A stretch of 64,000 nt of DNA, taken from Strongyloides papillosus. Lineage: Eukaryota; Nematoda; Chromadorea; Rhabditida; Strongyloididae. The notes under the pieces are model-generated. The model was not told where the DNA came from, did no database searches, and was given only the letters and a program-made list of their open reading frames with translations. Shown piece after piece: positions 59,258 to 64,000 of the stretch (its first letter is position 1; the number at the start of each line of letters is the position of its first letter). Location: NCBI GenBank assembly GCA_005656395.1, contig SRSI01000020.1:62001-126000 (forward strand), written 5' to 3'. The position numbers were made by a program, and so were the translations under genes.

Positions 59258-62200
59258 TCAAAGCAATGGTGGATCAATAATGACATTCTGTGTACAATCA
59301 CGCTGCTTACAGATACCAATTATTCGATCTGCAAGCTCAAACATGTTGTTACGTAATGTAATGATAATAAATTGAGCATTTTTTGTTTGTTGTTTTACAA
59401 AATGAGATAATATTGTTACATTCTTAAAGTCTAAAGCAGCATCTATCTCATCCATGACATATAAAGGCGTTGGTCGATAACGATGAAGCGCAAATACCAA
59501 AGCAAGTGACGATAACGTTTTTTCACCACCTGATAATCTTGACATATCACGCCAAGTTTTGAAGGGTGGCCTAACGCAAAAACGTATCCCCTTTTCAAAT
59601 GGATCCATTGAATTTACCAATTCTAAATTAGCATCTCCACCTAATGTTAACATCTGGTAAATGAGCTTTAGATGTCTAAGGATATGTGTGTATCCATTTA
59701 AAAATTCAATTAATCTTTTCTTCTTTAAAGTATCAAGGAACGCTGTATATTGACTTAGTTTACTGTCCATACGTTGTAAAACAGCATTTTCTTTCTCATA
59801 CTTCTCCAAAATTTCCTTGAATTCATCCAATATACGAAGACGAATTTTTTTCGTTTGTTTAAGTCGAACATCTACTATTTTAGATTTCATCTCCAGTTCG
59901 GAAATATCCATATTTTCAATTTCTTCGCGCGTGTATTCTTGAAGTTTTCCGGACAACATACATTCACTAAGTCCCTCAATCTGTCCACCGATAACTGTCA
60001 TATCGCCAGCACCACGGTTTTCTGGAGTTGTTTTATCAGCAATCTCAAAAAGAAAATCTGAAGTCACCGCTTTAATGCTCTCAACGTTCAATATATTAGT
60101 CATCGACGTAATATCAGTTGTTTTCAACTCTTTAATTTTTTTCTTAATACTTTTGATTGAATGCTCCAGCTGACTATACTCTCCTTCCTTAACATCCCTT
60201 GCATTGCATAATTCATTGAATTGTCTTGTCAATTCAATTTGCTCATCATTAAGTTCTTTAGTATGCCCTGATGCGTCTTTATAAGCATTTTTCGCAGCTT
60301 CCTCAGCTTCAATATTCTCTTCAATTTCTTTTTCTATCCTAAATGTAGTTTTGAAACTTTGATCAATATACTCTTTATTCTTTTTAATCAATTCTTCAAG
60401 CTCTATTATTTCATTTTGAATATTACTAATATTCTTCTCACATTTTTTTGCATTTAAGGCAGCTGTACTTTTTTTGTTCTTTTCAGCTTTTATGGCTTTT
60501 TCATTTTGAGCTTTTTTGTTCTTTGCCTCTTTTAATGGTACTTCATGGACACCAACTATCCTGTCATACAACCCATCTCTTTCGTTGCAAATTTCAGTCA
60601 CAGCAACTCTAGCTTTAGCAGTCCGGGCTTGGCATTCTTCATAGGACCGTTGGAGTTTCTCAATTTGATCAACTAACGCTGCTATTTCTTCTTCATTTGA
60701 CTCCCTTTGTGAAAGCTCAAGGACTTTTTCAGATTCCTGTTTCTTCAACTGAGAAAGAGTTTTCTGCTTATAATCAATTTCAGGCCCTTGCTTCGCCATT
60801 TTAGTTTCTAGAAGTTGTATCTCCTTTTTTAATGCATTTATTTGAGGTTTTAGCCGGCCAATTTCACTTCGAACTTCATTTAGTCGATTGAATTTAATTT
60901 CATATTCCTGCGCTACTTCATCATACTCTCTATCTTCTTGCTGAGTTGAACCGGCAGCTTTAGCAGTTCTTCCCATTTTACCACCTTCAGGTTTATTTCC
61001 ACCACCGGTCATGACACCAGAAGCTTCTACAATTTCACCTTTAAGTGAAACAACCTTCCATCTCTTTTCACCTTCCAAGCCTACTTTCTTGGCTGTGTCA
61101 ATATCTTTACAAACAAGAGTGTCACGTAATGCAAAGTAAAATGCACAACGAAGGTCCTTATCCTCACATTCAACCAGATCAAATAGACGCTGTGAATCCT
61201 TAGGTACTTTAATGGGACCAATCTGATTTGAAAATCTCTTCACTTGTTCAGACAAAACAAGCATAGAAGCACGGCCACCTTTTGTTTCTTTTAAATATTT
61301 TATACATGCCTGGGCTGTTTCTGTAGTGTCGACAACTATGAAATCAAGTTGACCACGGCAGGCGGCTGTGATAGCATAATCATACTTCAAGTCAATACCT
61401 CCTAAGTCACCTAGTCTTCCGTATATTCCTTCGACTTTTTTAAGATGCTTGAAAGTCATTATGGACTCAACAACTTTATCTTGACTTTGCTGACCCTGTC
61501 TCCGTTCCTCCATTTCGTCCTTTTTCATCTTTAAATTCTTTACAATCGGATCAAGTTTATCATCCTCAGCTTCGAGTTTTTCAACGGTCTTTTCTTTATC
61601 CCTAAGTTCATCTTTGTATCTAGGTAAAAGATCGGCACATTCAGAGGATGACTTTTGGAGTTTGTCGAGTTCGCTTTCTGTTGTCGTGATTGAATTTCTA
61701 ATATGCATCAATTCTTCTTCCCCCGCTTTACTTACGCTAATGAGATTTGAATGGTCTTGGCGAACTAAAGCTAACTGGTTACAAACTTCACTTTCTTTTT
61801 GTTTAAGTTCATTCACGATAGACTCTGGTTCCTTCAGTCTTTCGACGAATTCAGCAGATACTTTTTCAAACTCCTTAAGACTTTCATCAACAGCTACAGA
61901 CTTTTCTTCTATAACTTTTTCACACTCCTCAAGTTCCTCTTGTAATTCAAGAATCCTTTTATCACTGCGTTCTGGCGCCCCTAGAAGCTCTGATAACTTC
62001 TTCTCCTCTTTTTTTAATGCTTTACTTGAATCCGTAATTTTCGACTCATACCTACGGATATCTACTTCAGATTTTTCCAATTTCTCCTTTTCCCCACTTA
62101 GTTTATTCTTTAACTTGTCTCCTTTACTTCTTATCGCGTCAACGTTATCTTGTAAAGCCTTTAACTTTTCTTTCTCAGAAACTTGTGATTTTTCTATTTC

Positions 62201-63341
62201 TTTGAGCTTTGCTTCACATTCTTTTGCTTCCTTATCAAGTCTATCTCTTTCTTGTTTCACTTCATCTCTGCGGTCAGAGTATTTACATATTTCCACCTGA
62301 TGTTTAATGTTTGCGAAGAAGGATTGTGCGTTTTGTGCTTTGACATAACAAATACATTCTGCAGCGTCCTCTGCAAGTTTGTCTTTTTCTTCTTCTATTC
62401 TCTGGAATCTTCCCATGAAAAGATTTTTCTTGACATTTAATTTCTCTATCCCATCAACTAATTTTTCAATAGGCTCTTTATATCTATTTGATCCAATTAT
62501 ATCTTCAAGGTACTCTAACATTCCTGTCTCTCCTTCTTTTTTTCCTTTTGGGGGCATTAAAGCTAGTAATTCAACCTCTCCTTGAAGAATTAGGAACCTA
62601 TTGTGTTCGAGATCAATTCCCTCTCTTTTCAACAACGTTTTGATGTCGCTATATTGCTTTGTTCTACCGTTATAACAATACTTGCTAGAATTGTCCTGAT
62701 AAGCATACCTTCCAATACTAAAACTGCTATTCGGTACAGTTCTATAATTAACTTCATCCTAGAAAGAAGAAATAATGGGAACACTAAGTTACAGTAACTT
62801 ACGATATCGTAGATTTTGACAAAGTTTATCTGGACATAGCAGTAGTCTATATTCTCTTTTCCATTTGAACTATGAATTAAAGAACTAAGTTTCTTAGACC
62901 GAATGCTAGATGCACGAAATCCAAAGACAAAGAGTAGAGAATCAATTACATTAGATTTCCCCGAACCATTTGGGCCAATAATAGCAGAAAAATTCTAGAA
63001 AATAACGCAAATAAGTACTGACTTAAGATAGTAAAACTTACTTTATGTAGTGGACCAATAGTCTGTTTACCATAGTAACTTTTAAAATTTTCCACATCAA
63101 TAGATGAAATGATCAATCTTTGTCCGGTTCCATCGACACGCATACACGGCTCAGGTGGCGGAGGTATAACCATATTTAAGAGATCATCATTTTCGTTACT
63201 TATGTCAAATGACATATTAGGATTCCTTTCCGCAACATTCTCTCGCGCAACGGGTTCCGATGTATCCATTGCTTCGTCAGAACTCTCGTCAGTTGTATTA
63301 TGGTCAACATCCATGGCATCGTCATCAGGTAATTTAACCAT
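59258..63341 (-). CDS. smc-4: Condensin subunit SMC4, 1330 aa
   Basis: Exons are 63042-63341, 62803-62994 and 59258-62758 (introns 47 and 44 nt), all phase 0. The N-terminus is acidic (DDDAMDVDHNTTDESSDEAM). The head begins with VENFKSYYGKQTIGPLHK, and Walker A IIGPNGSGKSN starts right after the first intron. SMC4-specific text includes SKKLSSLIHSSNGKENI, DLEHNRFLILQGEVE and MLEYLEDIIG. Two long coiled coils flank the hinge (about 610-770; YGRLGDLGGIDLKYDYA). The C-terminal head has the ABC signature SRLSGGEKTLSSLAL and Walker B LYVMDEIDAALDF. SMC4 pairs with SMC2 in condensin for chromosome compaction. In C. elegans DPY-27 is a dosage-compensation paralogue; the plain SMC4 match favours the general subunit. 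Confidence 0.96.
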
Positions 63342-64000
63342 TTTTTGTTGTGAAAATTTAAATCACTAGCATACAAATGTGCAAAGCTGTAAAGAATAAA
63401 TTTAATATAAATTGAATAAACACCAAAAATTTAAATATTTAAATCTCTGGTTAATCAAATGTGCAAAGCTACAGAGAACAAATTAAACAAAAAAATGGAT
63501 TAACGATGGAAATTTCTATATTTTTCTGTCTATAATGCGTGCACAGAATTTTGGCGCGTAATGACATTAACTAGCCAGCGACATAAATTTATATACATTA
63601 TACCACGCAAACTTTTGTGGTACAAAACAATCGTTGCAAAAGCAAGTTTTTACTAGTATGTTATTACATTGTAAAGTAATCATCAGAGAGACTGTCAACT
63701 ACGTCATTTGTACTGTGTATTTTGGATGATGGCCTTTTTCATAGGATGCGTTTATCTGATCGGCTGATCTATTGTATTATAGTTATCTCAATTTTTGAAA
63801 CACCTAACACTATCATACATATTTTATCATTTTTCCACTAGAAACATAAAAGTAGTAAAAAGAAATGATTATTCTCGTCACATGGGTCATATGGTGAATT
63901 AATTGTAGTAGAAAGAGCAATAATTATTAAATGCCTTATCTAAAGTTATGTCGTTTTTTGATAAGAGTGATAAAAATTCTATTTTTAGTCTTGTTATTTT
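63342..64000. other. Upstream region of smc-4
   Basis: Holds a 15-nt perfect direct repeat, CAAATGTGCAAAGCT, at 63374-63388 and 63456-63470, and an E2F-like site at 63549-63558. No coding frame is supported up to the window end. Confidence 0.5.
63549..63558 (+). promoter_or_regulatory. E2F-type site upstream of smc-4
   Basis: TTTTGGCGCG matches the E2F/DP consensus TTTSSCGC. It lies 208 nt before the smc-4 ATG in otherwise very AT-rich DNA, where such a GC core is rare. Control of a condensin gene by E2F fits its S/G2-phase use; binding is inferred. Confidence 0.45.

Noticed and set aside
61614..62300. 228-codon plus-strand open frame
   Set aside because: Exact antisense shadow of the SMC4 coiled coil; Ser/Phe/Leu-rich translation with no family features.

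Overview
The window looks like nuclear DNA of a Strongyloides-type (clade IV) nematode. It is extremely AT-rich, and almost every intron I can place is 36-61 nt long with GT...TTTTAG borders. Each gene has few introns, and several have a 3' splice acceptor just upstream of the ATG, as expected for spliced-leader trans-splicing. The proteins are recognisable animal housekeeping and signalling proteins, most with a clear C. elegans or human counterpart. I place the genus by base composition and gene structure, not by a database match. Exon borders were deduced by eye from reading frame, splice signals and recalled family sequences.

Layout. 0-10 kb: 5' part of cul-1 (-), a C2H2 zinc-finger gene (+), frg-1 (-), a Pumilio/PUF gene (+) and a STARD10-like START gene (+). 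11-18 kb: a secreted lipocalin-like gene (-), cand-1 (+) and an ABHD12-like hydrolase (+). 18-24 kb: one gene for a tail-anchored protein of about 1,920 residues built mostly of about twelve ~95-100-residue acidic/basic repeats, with no family I recognise. 24-29 kb: SURF2 (-), proteasome alpha1 pas-1 (+), two tandem small membrane-protein genes (-) and a coiled-coil gene (+). 30-33.4 kb: SMOC (+) and a minimal TIMP (-). 33.9-38 kb: an F-box family cluster with one intact gene and two decayed copies, separated by a field of TTCAACC-type palindromes. 38.6-41 kb: ECSIT (-) and a NADAR-domain gene (-). 41.9-45.4 kb: GAK/auxilin kinase with J domain (+). 45.4-52.1 kb: a 6.8-kb gene desert. 52-58.8 kb: egl-8 phospholipase C-beta (+). 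59.3-63.3 kb: condensin SMC4 (-).

Functional links. CUL-1, its exchange factor CAND1 and F-box substrate receptors are three parts of the SCF ubiquitin-ligase cycle, and the proteasome alpha1 gene lies in between; co-location may be chance. SMOC and TIMP are both secreted extracellular-matrix regulators and lie side by side. The other neighbours do not obviously share a pathway.

The least explained parts are the repeat protein, the F-box cluster with its palindromic repeats, and the gene desert. The PUF gene is the most testable: its eight repeats spell the classical UGUANAUA code, and matching sites lie in its own short leader and its 3' UTR. I see no tRNA, rRNA, CRISPR or intact transposon.
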